Of a stretch of DNA of 37,126 bases, positions 30,786 through 36,697 are shown piece after piece. This DNA comes from a virus: the IMG/VR virus record IMGVR_UViG_3300031718_000027, positions 1 through 37,126 of that record; one strand, given 5' to 3'. Position 1 is the first letter of the stretch. Each line of letters begins with the position of its first letter. The position numbers were made by a program, and so were the translations under genes. The notes beneath the pieces are model-generated. The model was not told the DNA's origin and did not search any database. It saw only the letters and a list, made by a program, of their open reading frames with translations.

Positions 30786-30979
30786 GGGACCTCCCAGGCT
30801 TTCCAGTTCGGCTTCGCGCTGGCATCGGTGTACCACCTCCGCAGGTTCGGGAACGGCGTCAGCGCGTCGAGGAAGCGCACCGCGCGCGCAGCCTCGCGCG
30901 CCTGCGTGTAGCGCGCGTTCCAGTCGGGGTCGACGGGCGCGGCCTGCATGGCCGAATGGATGAATGCAGGCTCGCTCAT
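30776..30979 (-). CDS. 67-residue hypothetical protein
   Basis: ATG 30979 overlaps the upstream stop by 4 bases. It is helical with Trp and Arg (DWNARYTQAREAARAVRFLD, then LRRWYTDASAKPNWKAWE). It overlaps the next gene by 10 bases. No family is recognised. Confidence 0.55.
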   Translation of the reverse strand: MSEPAFIHSAMQAAPVDPDWNARYTQAREAARAVRFLDALTPFPNLRRWYTDASAKPNWKAWEVPCP

Positions 30980-31386
30980 ACTTCCCGCCACCGCAGGTTC
31001 TTCGCGAGGCACCATCGGCGCCAACAGGCATTCGGGCGGTGGACGTAGACCTGGACGCCGTCAGGATTCATCGCGTAGGGATCCAAGCCAAGGAGCTGCA
31101 ACCCGTACCCGAAACCGCGTAGGTCACGCTTGACGTAGAGCATGAGCAGGACCGCTCCGACGCCGTGAGCGAAACCGACGAGCACGCCATCGCTCTCCAT
31201 CACTCGGATCGAAGTGTGCGGCGCGTTCAAGTCCTTGAGCGCGCGCGGCCCCTGCTCGTCTCGCCAGGTCGTCCACGGCACGCCGTAAGGCTTGCGCACC
31301 TTCAATGAGGTTTCCCAGACAAACGCCAGGTCCCGCGATTCGATCGGGCGAATCAGCGTCGGGACGTCGACGGGTGCGGCGGTCAC
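30976..31386 (-). CDS. GNAT-like acetyltransferase-fold protein
   Basis: A 136-residue protein. The opening IRPIESRDLAFVWETSLKV resembles the first strand and helix of GNAT proteins. VLLMLYVKRDLRGFGYGLQL, at about 79-98, resembles the acetyl-CoA binding turn, where the usual pattern is R-x-x-G-x-G/A. GNAT-like proteins are seen in phage packaging regions, with unknown targets. The match is by pattern. GTG start. Confidence 0.6.
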   Translation of the reverse strand: MTAAPVDVPTLIRPIESRDLAFVWETSLKVRKPYGVPWTTWRDEQGPRALKDLNAPHTSIRVMESDGVLVGFAHGVGAVLLMLYVKRDLRGFGYGLQLLGLDPYAMNPDGVQVYVHRPNACWRRWCLAKNLRWREV

Positions 31387-31832
31387 TTGTCCTCGATGGG
31401 CGGGAGCTTCGCCTGCTGCCGTTCGGTCTCGACGGCTTCGAGCCGCTCCGCCTCCTGCATGAGCGTGTCCAGGTGCGCCTGGATCGCCTTCACGATGCGC
31501 TCGGAGTCCATGTTGGGCTCGGCGCCGTAGACACGCCCGAGGTAGAGGCGCATGAATGACGGGTCAGCTCCGCGAAGCACGGGCATCTCAACATCGCCCA
31601 CCTTCACCATCATGAGCGTCTCGCCCATTGCCAGCGCGCGCAGCCTGTCCATCAGCTCGCGCGACTTCGCGAGGTTGCGGTGCTCCTTGTTGAGCATACG
31701 CTCGAAGTTGCGCCAAGCTCGAGGACGGCCGCCGAGGGAGCGCCTGGTGTCAGGCCCGGGCCGAAATGGCCCCCCGCGCTGCAGTGACAGGTTCTCTGAC
31801 CCCGTGACCCCGTTCGTTTCGCCTTCAGTCAC
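31383..31832 (-). CDS. Terminase small subunit candidate
   Basis: About 149 residues if the GTG at 31832 is the start. The motif GGRPRAWRNFERML, then a helical region with MVKVGDVEMPVLRGADPSF and a coiled-coil end (LMQEAERLEAVETERQQAK), fits the DNA-binding plus oligomerisation layout of small terminases. It lies several genes upstream of the large subunit. The frame stays open to an ATG at 32018, but that part has non-coding-like codon use. No helix-turn-helix is obvious. Confidence 0.45.
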   Translation of the reverse strand: MTEGETNGVTGSENLSLQRGGPFRPGPDTRRSLGGRPRAWRNFERMLNKEHRNLAKSRELMDRLRALAMGETLMMVKVGDVEMPVLRGADPSFMRLYLGRVYGAEPNMDSERIVKAIQAHLDTLMQEAERLEAVETERQQAKLPPIEDK

Positions 31833-31866
31833 ACTCAAAGCGTCAGCTATCGGCCCGAACCTGTCA
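31785..31866. repeat. 10-bp perfect inverted repeat with 62-base spacer
   Basis: TGACAGGTTC at 31785-31794 and GAACCTGTCA at 31857-31866 are exact reverse complements. TTGACA on the minus strand (complement of 31862-31867) overlaps the right arm but lacks a good -10 at normal spacing. Two CGTGACCCC-like copies lie between the arms (31797-31812). It could be a two-site operator, or a recognition site for the small terminase, which lies next to it. Confidence 0.5.
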
Positions 31867-32345
31867 AGCCCTACCCCCGGTACAAAGCGCCGGGGTTCGC
31901 TCTCACTACGCGGAAGCCCGTGAGCAGGCTGATAGGAGCACTGGCCGCGCTGTGATGCCCGAAGACCGGAGCGCGGAGGCAGAATAGCAGAATTCTGGGG
32001 AGCAGCGCCGAGGCCCATCAAGTCCCGGTCCCTACCGCAGATGAGCCCGCACCGGCCCCGCGCGTCCCGGCTCTGCTCTGCCCTCCGTGATTCCCAGCCC
32101 GACAGGGCGGCTCCGGGAACTTCAGCGGAGGCGTCATCGGCCCGGGCGCCCTCCGATGGTGCCCTGCGGTGTCTTCCGCTCTGCCGGGAGAGCGAAGCGA
32201 ACCCATCCGGAATGGACCATGACGCGATGTTCAGCGTCTGTAAGATGGATCACTGAAAGTGGAACTTTCGCTACGCAAAAAGTATCGGGTTGTACGATTA
32301 TGACGCGGTTGCACAGTACCCAACGCGCGCGCGTAAGACCACAAA
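31833..32345. other. 513-base region with no confident gene
   Basis: Codon use is poor in all frames. On the minus strand three short frames are stop/start coupled: 32134-32220 (28 codons), 32018-32137 (39 codons) and the frame from ATG 32018 into the small-terminase-like gene. They may be a leader chain or chance. A perfect hairpin lies at 32255-32269 (GAAAGT, GGA loop, ACTTTC). The stretch 32240-32345 is the most AT-rich part. I see no tRNA or rho-independent terminator. Confidence 0.4.
32297..32323 (-). promoter_or_regulatory. Candidate late promoter (weak)
   Basis: On the minus strand CATAAT (complement of 32297-32302) is a good -10, and TTGGGT (complement of 32318-32323) could be a -35. 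The spacer is 15 bases, shorter than ideal. It would drive the packaging and structural genes. No other candidate in the gap looks better. Confidence 0.3.
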
Positions 32346-32630
32346 CTATGCCAACTTCGCGCGATGGAGCTTTAAATAGTCGGCGGCCTTGATGAGTAGC
32401 TCTGGATCGAGGCCTCGGTTGCACTTTGCACAAAGAAGCGCGCGCACTTTGCCAGTCTCGTGACAGTGATCCACCGAGAGACGCTCTCTCTCGTTTTCAG
32501 GAGTCCCGCAGATTGCGCAACACCCACCCTGGGCATCAACCATCCAGTCGAAATCGCCTTTGGTTACGCCATATCGTGAGTACAGATGCCGCCGATGACG
32601 GGCAGTGCTTCCTTCCCAGCGAAGAGACAT
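32346..32630 (-). CDS. Endonuclease VII-like HNH nuclease
   Basis: A 94-residue protein of the T4 gp49 / recombination endonuclease VII family. It has a zinc pair at Cys38 and Cys41 (CAIC), the catalytic segment DHCHETGKVRALLC with Asp54, His55 and His57, and a second pair CAKCN at 67-71. This family resolves branched DNA or nicks; in small phages it often clears junctions before packaging. Its place ahead of the packaging genes fits that. All zinc ligands are present. Confidence 0.88.
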   Translation of the reverse strand: MSLRWEGSTARHRRHLYSRYGVTKGDFDWMVDAQGGCCAICGTPENERERLSVDHCHETGKVRALLCAKCNRGLDPELLIKAADYLKLHRAKLA

Positions 32631-32662
32631 GAGGCGACTATATCACGACCGCGCGTAGCAGG

Positions 32663-32863
32663 TTACGTGCCGAGTATTTGACGCGCGTCGTCCGCGGTCA
32701 AGAACCCGCGCTTCTGCCAGTCGTCGACGAGCTGCCGGCGCGCCTCTTGGGACACGCCCGGGACCGTCTTGAAGTACTCGCGGATCCGCGCTGCGTTCGC
32801 GGTGGAGTGCTTCGCGCCGTAGAACAGGAGCATCGACCCGTCGAAGCCGTATGGCTCACTCAT
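32663..32863 (-). CDS. 66-residue helical protein
   Basis: ATG 32863 overlaps the stop of the 19-residue frame upstream. It is a helical protein (TANAARIREYFKTVPGVSQE then RRQLVDDWQKRGFLTADDAR). The second half resembles a small helix-loop-helix of the kind in DNA-binding or short toxin/antitoxin-like proteins, without a clear family. Confidence 0.6.
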   Translation of the reverse strand: MSEPYGFDGSMLLFYGAKHSTANAARIREYFKTVPGVSQEARRQLVDDWQKRGFLTADDARQILGT

Positions 32864-32919
32864 GGGGCAGCCCGTGCGCGCAGCGACTCAAAACCCGTGA
32901 CCAATTCCAGTTTTTCCAT
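32860..32919 (-). CDS. 19-residue coupled reading frame
   Basis: ATG 32919 to a TGA that overlaps the next ATG. The product (EKLELVTGFESLRARAAP) is short and acidic to basic. It is probably a ribosome bridge or a micropeptide. Confidence 0.3.
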   Translation of the reverse strand: MEKLELVTGFESLRARAAP

Positions 32920-32921
32920 GG

Positions 32922-33005
32922 CTATCCCGCGCTCGCAATCAACCCGATGAGCAGAATCCCCAGGAGCACGACGCAGGCGCGGTGGAGCGTCTCGCGCGGG
33001 GTCAT
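32922..33005 (-). CDS. 27-residue membrane peptide
   Basis: ATG 33005 overlaps the upstream TGA by 4 bases. After a short basic start it is a hydrophobic helix (CVVLLGILLIGLIASAG). It belongs to the first genes transcribed leftward. It could be a small inner-membrane peptide, for example one that blocks superinfection. No family is recognised. Confidence 0.5.
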   Translation of the reverse strand: MTPRETLHRACVVLLGILLIGLIASAG

Positions 33006-33109
33006 GACTCGCACACGAAGCCCAACTCGCACTCGCGCGCCGAGGCCAGGCGCACCCCGTTGACCGGGAGCTTGCTCACTACTATGCGATCGCCGACTGC
33101 CAAGGTCAT
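33002..33109 (-). CDS. 35-residue small beta-like peptide
   Basis: ATG 33109 overlaps the stop of the ribbon-helix-helix gene, and its own TGA overlaps the next ATG. It is strand-rich (TLAVGDRIVVSKLPVNGVRL). Codon use is normal for this genome. No function can be given. Confidence 0.5.
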   Translation of the reverse strand: MTLAVGDRIVVSKLPVNGVRLASARECELGFVCES

Positions 33110-33240
33110 GACGCCCCTAACTGCAAGCGCACGTAGTCGCTGAGCGTGCGCGGCGCGGCGCACTTCTTCCAGCGCTCCAACTCCTCGCGCGTGCAGCGCA
33201 CGACGACGCGGCACCCGTCTTTCGGCTTCTTTTTGGCCAT
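33106..33240 (-). CDS. Ribbon-helix-helix DNA-binding protein (candidate repressor)
   Basis: A 44-residue protein, first gene of the leftward unit. A basic start (AKKKPKDG) leads to a strand CRVVVRCT (10-17), helix REELERWKKCAAP and helix TLSDYVRLQL. This is the order of the ribbon-helix-helix fold of Arc/CopG repressors, which bind palindromic operators as dimers of dimers. The promoter directly ahead of it contains a GTGTACAC palindrome. The same palindrome recurs twice at the rightward promoter, so it may regulate both, including itself. ATG 33240 is 7 bases from the -10, so the mRNA is probably leaderless. Confidence 0.65.
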   Translation of the reverse strand: MAKKKPKDGCRVVVRCTREELERWKKCAAPRTLSDYVRLQLGAS

Positions 33241-33247
33241 TCGTGGT

Positions 33248-33275
33248 AGTGTACACGTCCAGACAAAATAGACAA
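33248..33275 (-). promoter_or_regulatory. Leftward promoter for the ribbon-helix-helix operon
   Basis: On the minus strand TTGTCT (complement of 33270-33275) and TACACT (complement of 33248-33253) are separated by 16 bases. The predicted start site falls at or beside the ATG at 33240. A direct repeat AGACAA occurs at 33261-33266 and 33270-33275. Confidence 0.5.
33249..33256. promoter_or_regulatory. Operator candidate O1 (GTGTACAC)
   Basis: A perfect 8-base palindrome overlapping the -10 of the leftward promoter. Two further copies lie at the rightward promoter 360-390 bases away. A protein bound here would block RNA polymerase. Confidence 0.5.
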
Positions 33276-33350
33276 GGAGCGCGTCAATGAGGTTGATCGC
33301 GAGAATCCAGAGGCGACTTTTGCGGAGCCCACGGATGGGGCCGCGCAGTC

Positions 33351-33596
33351 ATGGCTATCGGATACGAGCCCAGCCTTCGGCGGACAATCGTCATGGCCGC
33401 CGCGCGCATGGCCTTCTATTTTGAGACGGGGAAAATACCACGCCTCTTCGTCCTCCACCGCTGCGACAATCCCGCGTGCGTGAACCCCAGTCACCTTGAG
33501 ACCGGGACGCAGCGCAAGAACGTCCGGGACATGGTCACACGGGGACGGCACCGGGGCCCGATGTCCTGGGCCCAGGCCTGCGCCGCCCGTATTTAA
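33351..33596 (+). CDS. HNH nuclease, apparently N-terminally reduced
   Basis: An 81-residue protein with FVLHRCDNPACVNPSHLETG at 33-52 and QRKNVRDMVTRGRHRG after it, the core of the HNH_3 family. The usual N-terminal segment with the Trp-rich start and AHRV is missing or altered (AAARMAFYFETGKIP instead). The frame is closed upstream. Another ATG at 33287, with a strong AAGGAG, opens a different 45-codon frame (to 33424) that overlaps it. It may be a decayed or frame-disrupted homing nuclease. Confidence 0.6.
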   Translation: MAIGYEPSLRRTIVMAAARMAFYFETGKIPRLFVLHRCDNPACVNPSHLETGTQRKNVRDMVTRGRHRGPMSWAQACAARI

Positions 33597-33611
33597 CGCG
33601 GCGCATTTTAT

Positions 33612-33621
33612 CGTGTACACG
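33612..33621. promoter_or_regulatory. Operator candidate O2 (CGTGTACACG)
   Basis: A perfect 10-base palindrome upstream of the rightward promoter. Its centre is 32 bases from that of O3, about three helical turns, which would put two bound proteins on the same face of DNA. Confidence 0.55.
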
Positions 33622-33635
33622 CGACGTCGAAAGAC

Positions 33636-33664
33636 TTGCGCGGCGTGTACACGCGTGCGATTCT
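33636..33664 (+). promoter_or_regulatory. Rightward early promoter
   Basis: TTGCGC at 33636-33641 and GATTCT at 33659-33664 with a 17-base spacer. The spacer contains O3. The predicted start is at or next to ATG 33671, and there is no ribosome site ahead of that ATG, so the transcript may be leaderless. The -10 is a modest match. Confidence 0.45.
33643..33654. promoter_or_regulatory. Operator candidate O3 (GCGTGTACACGC)
   Basis: A perfect 12-base palindrome in the spacer of the rightward promoter. It has the same core as O1 and O2. Confidence 0.55.
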
Positions 33665-33670
33665 ACTTTC

Positions 33671-33919
33671 ATGAACAAGACGCAAAATGCTCCGACGGTT
33701 GCTCTGATGCTCTCCGATCTCCGCGACTACGAGCGCTCCATGGCGACGCTTGGCGTTGCGCTCACCGACGACGATCGCGCCGCGCGGCTCTACTATGCCG
33801 CGCTCGATCACACCGCGCCGCGCGCGGCCTGGCGCCGCGCGGACGACGTGCAGGCGTTCTACGAGACAGCGCTCGCGGCGCTCGCTTTCTGCAACCTCGT
33901 CGACTCGGTGTGCTCATGA
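33671..33919 (+). CDS. First rightward early gene, hypothetical
   Basis: An 82-residue helical, Ala/Asp-rich protein (SDLRDYERSMATLGVALTDD then ALDHTAPRAAWRRADDVQAF). No ribosome site is seen ahead of ATG 33671, which lies 7 bases past the predicted -10. The stop overlaps the next ATG by 4 bases. No family is recognised. Confidence 0.65.
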   Translation: MNKTQNAPTVALMLSDLRDYERSMATLGVALTDDDRAARLYYAALDHTAPRAAWRRADDVQAFYETALAALAFCNLVDSVCS

Positions 33920-34143
33920 CTCCCACATTCTGGACCCAGCCGAACGAGGACGAGCAGAACCCGCCCGAGGAAATGCCGCCCGTGTGTGGCGAATGCGGCG
34001 AGACGCATGAGGCTGGCGGGTGCGCCGAGTTCGAGACCACGGCGCAGGACCGCGCCGCGATTCGCGAGTACGAGAGCCGCCAAGCGCGGCGCCGTGGCGA
34101 GACCGGATTCGATACCCTCGAAGAGTACCGAGGTGAGAAGTGA
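33916..34143 (+). CDS. 75-residue acidic protein with a Cys knuckle
   Basis: ATG 33916 overlaps the preceding stop; the longer frame from 33496 is a shadow. It has an acidic start (WTQPNEDEQNPPEEMPP), then CGECGETHEAGGC, a likely small zinc knuckle, then a charged helix. No family is recognised. Confidence 0.6.
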   Translation: MTPTFWTQPNEDEQNPPEEMPPVCGECGETHEAGGCAEFETTAQDRAAIREYESRQARRRGETGFDTLEEYRGEK

Positions 34144-34466
34144 ACCCCGACCTGTTCGAGCGGATGTTCCCCGCGTCGCAGTTCCGCCCGGAACCGAAGG
34201 TGACCGCCGAGGAATCCCGCGGTATCCAGGCGCTTCTGCGCAAGGGCGAAGTGCGTGAGGAGCGGGCCGCCGCCCGCAAGGCAAAGCGAGACGCCGCGCG
34301 CCGCGCTCTCGTGGACAACCTGATCCGCGACGTGAAGGAGGGCATCCTCATGTTGCGTGACGTGTACGGGTTGCCCGTGACCGACGAGATGGCCAGCGAC
34401 AGGGCGAACAATATCGTGTGCGGCTTGATTGCGAATCACGACATCCGAGCATTGGAGACCCCATGA
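34140..34466 (+). CDS. 108-residue helical basic protein
   Basis: GTG 34140 follows GAGGTGA and overlaps the previous stop. It has strong helical, Arg/Ala/Lys-rich content in the middle (EVREERAAARKAKRDAARRA). The end (LPVTDEMASDRANNIVCGLI) looks like a second helical unit. It may bind nucleic acid. No family is recognised. Confidence 0.65.
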   Translation: MNPDLFERMFPASQFRPEPKVTAEESRGIQALLRKGEVREERAAARKAKRDAARRALVDNLIRDVKEGILMLRDVYGLPVTDEMASDRANNIVCGLIANHDIRALETP

Positions 34467-34708
34467 CCATGTTTCGTACCCTTACCGCCCACGAACTCAA
34501 GGCAATTCTCGACGCGCATCGCCTTTGGCGATCGAGTGAAGGCAAGGAAGGTTCGCGCGCGCCCAATTCGAATCGCCCGGCCGAGCGGCGGTTTCTCGGT
34601 ATCGGCAAGGGCTCGACGCCGGCCACGAACCAGGTGGCGGCGATTTCCGAGGGTTGGATTAACGAATGGCTCGCGGCGCATGTCGCCGCGGAGGAGGCTG
34701 GCAAGTGA
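34463..34708 (+). CDS. 81-residue protein resembling the leader part of pentapeptide-repeat proteins
   Basis: ATG 34463 overlaps the preceding stop. TAHELKAILDAHRLWRSSEG resembles the N-terminal segment that precedes pentapeptide repeats in many phage proteins, where it reads like L..IL..H..WL...GG. Here no repeats follow; the remainder is short and basic, then helical (SEGWINEWLAAHVAAEEAGK). It may be a shortened relic or a distinct small protein. Confidence 0.55.
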   Translation: MTMFRTLTAHELKAILDAHRLWRSSEGKEGSRAPNSNRPAERRFLGIGKGSTPATNQVAAISEGWINEWLAAHVAAEEAGK

Positions 34709-34935
34709 AAGCGCCCGCCTGTACGAAGCACGACGGCGATGCAATGGACCTCGACGAGTGCGCCGACTGCATCGCCTGGATGGAAGGCGAGGAGGCGTAC
34801 TGGTCGGCGTACTTCGGTGGCCCGTCAGTCATCAAGGCGACCGTCGCGAACGAGAAGTTCTACGCCGAGGAGTTGGGCATCGACATTGCGCACCCGACGG
34901 CGGAGACAATGGAGCAGCTCAGGAGGTTCAAGTGA
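34705..34935 (+). CDS. 76-residue protein with Cys/His start
   Basis: GTG 34705 overlaps the previous stop. It begins KAPACTKHDGDAMDLDECADC, a plausible Cys/His zinc site, then has an acidic and aromatic helix (AWMEGEEAYWSAYFGG). The longer frame from 34666 is not supported. No family is recognised. Confidence 0.6.
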   Translation: MKAPACTKHDGDAMDLDECADCIAWMEGEEAYWSAYFGGPSVIKATVANEKFYAEELGIDIAHPTAETMEQLRRFK

Positions 34936-36200
34936 GCGACGGCGAAGACACGCGGCTCGTCCCCTCGAACGGCCGCCAGCCCGCACTCCCGCCTGCCGAC
35001 GTCGCGGCCATCGCGCCGCCGCGCGACCCATACGTCGGTATCGGTCTCGCGCCGTGGACGCCCGACCAGCAGGCGATTCTCCGTCGCCCGCTCGCCGACG
35101 ACGAGATCGAAGTGCGCCCCGACGATGGCGTGCTCTACCTGCCGGGAGTGCGCTGGCGCATGCGGCTCAACGATGCGTTCGGCGTCGGCGGCTGGGGCCT
35201 CGCGCACCATGGCGATCCGAAGGTGAACGGGAACCAGGTGTTCGCGCCGATGCGGCTCTATGTGCTCGGCCGCTTCGCCGCGGAAGCCATGGGCGAGGGC
35301 AAGTGGATCGAGCGCAATCCCAAGTCCTCGTTCGGCACGGCGCTAGAGAGCGCCAAGACGGACGCGCTCGGGCGCTGCTGCAAGGACATGGGCATCGCGC
35401 TCGAACTCTGGGATCCGCGCTTCACGCGCAAGTGGCGCAGCGAGAACGTGATCCAGATTCGCAACCCGGACCCGTCGCGATTCGGGAGCGCGCCGAAGGT
35501 CTGGGTCCGCAAGGATGACCCATGCGTCGCGAAGGACTCGCCGCGCGACCCGCCAGCGCCCGAGGCAGAATCTGCGGCGCCCGTCGTCGTGACCGAGGCT
35601 GCGAAAACGGCGGCGAAGGTGCCCGCGACGGGCGGCCCCATTACACCCGAGCAAATCACGATGATTCACACGCTCAGGTCCAAGGTCGGCGGCCTCACCG
35701 ACGAGACCTATCGCAAGACGATTGCCGTCTACCGCAAGGCCGATGGCTCCCGCTGCGTCGGAGAAGACGGCAAGGGCACCAGCAAGGCCCTCAGCAAAGA
35801 CCAAGCGTCGCACTACATCGGGCGCCTGGAGGACCAGATCCACAAGCAGCACATGCGCATCGACGAGCGCGTTGACACGACGGCCGACGATCTGGAAGCC
35901 GTCACCGGGAAGCCGATCGACTTCGACGACGCGCCAATCGACGCGCCGCCTGTGAACGCAAGCGGGAAGAAGTGGGCGCCGAAGACGCCCACACTCGAGG
36001 AGCTGCTGGAGACGCATCTGTCGGACCCCGAGGACCCCGAGGCCAAGGGCGCATGGCTTGAGGCGATGTTCGGCCTGCGCCACGTCCAGGAGTTGAGCGA
36101 CGAGGAAGTCAAGACGGCATTCGCGTTGCTCTCGGTGTTCGGGACGCCAGAGTATGATGGCCGCGAGGCGGCATGCAGGGCAATAGGCAAGATTCGATGA
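34932..36200 (+). CDS. Rad52/Mgm101-type single-strand annealing protein
   Basis: A 422-residue protein; GTG 34932 overlaps the previous stop. Residues about 77-160 carry MRLNDAFGVGGWGL, VLGRFAAEAMG and ALESAKTDALGRCCKDMGIA followed by LELWDPRF. This pattern is that of Mgm101 and the Rad52 superfamily, which anneal single strands and promote recombination. The region after about 190 is a linker, then a helical domain (TPEQITMIHTLRSKVGGLTD) and an acidic end. It is the only recognisable DNA-metabolism gene in the rightward early region and is likely central to recombination-dependent replication and end repair. Confidence 0.85.
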   Translation: MSDGEDTRLVPSNGRQPALPPADVAAIAPPRDPYVGIGLAPWTPDQQAILRRPLADDEIEVRPDDGVLYLPGVRWRMRLNDAFGVGGWGLAHHGDPKVNGNQVFAPMRLYVLGRFAAEAMGEGKWIERNPKSSFGTALESAKTDALGRCCKDMGIALELWDPRFTRKWRSENVIQIRNPDPSRFGSAPKVWVRKDDPCVAKDSPRDPPAPEAESAAPVVVTEAAKTAAKVPATGGPITPEQITMIHTLRSKVGGLTDETYRKTIAVYRKADGSRCVGEDGKGTSKALSKDQASHYIGRLEDQIHKQHMRIDERVDTTADDLEAVTGKPIDFDDAPIDAPPVNASGKKWAPKTPTLEELLETHLSDPEDPEAKGAWLEAMFGLRHVQELSDEEVKTAFALLSVFGTPEYDGREAACRAIGKIR

Positions 36201-36697
36201 GTTTCCCGACCTTCTGCGACGCCTGCAAAGCGCGCGTGGAATGGCACCCGACGCACAACGGTAAGTCGATGCCCATCGACCCCGATCCGCACGCCGAGGG
36301 CCGATTCTACTTCGGCGCCGGGTTGAAGCTCCACGTCGGGCGCGCCGGCATTCGCCCGCGCATGTACCGGTGTCACTGGGATACCTGCGCGAAGGGTCAC
36401 GACGCGAGCAAGCGCGCACTTCGCGGGAACTACTCGGAGCGAGCCGACCAGTGCGATCGTTGGAACTGCGAGCGCGACCCCGACGACGGACACCGGCACT
36501 GTTTCAAGTGCGGCGACGTGGAGCGCCTCAACCCGACGCGCGTCCGCACGCTGACCCGCACGGCCGACCCGGCGGTAGCCTTTGCCGTCGCGAGAATTTG
36601 GGCGGCGATGCAACCCTCGGATAGTCGGATCGTCGTCACGAACCCAAGCGGCAAGTATGCCGTCAAGATTGAACGCCACGAACAGGAGATCATATGA
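36197..36697 (+). CDS. Cys/His-rich protein, hypothetical
   Basis: A 166-residue protein. ATG 36197 overlaps the annealing-protein stop by 4 bases; an upstream in-frame ATG at 36173 would add eight residues. It has several potential zinc sites: CDACKARVEWHPTHNGKSMP near 7-26, CHWDTCAKGH near 58-67, and CDRWNCERDPDDGHRHCFKC near 85-104. MPIDPDP in the first block recalls small phage zinc proteins that sit near replication genes. It could assist the annealing protein. No family is recognised. Confidence 0.7.
   Translation: MSFPTFCDACKARVEWHPTHNGKSMPIDPDPHAEGRFYFGAGLKLHVGRAGIRPRMYRCHWDTCAKGHDASKRALRGNYSERADQCDRWNCERDPDDGHRHCFKCGDVERLNPTRVRTLTRTADPAVAFAVARIWAAMQPSDSRIVVTNPSGKYAVKIERHEQEII

Noticed and set aside
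34536-34931. N-terminal extension of the annealing protein
   Set aside because: It overlaps two plausible coupled genes in another frame. GTG 34932, which overlaps the previous stop, is the consistent start.
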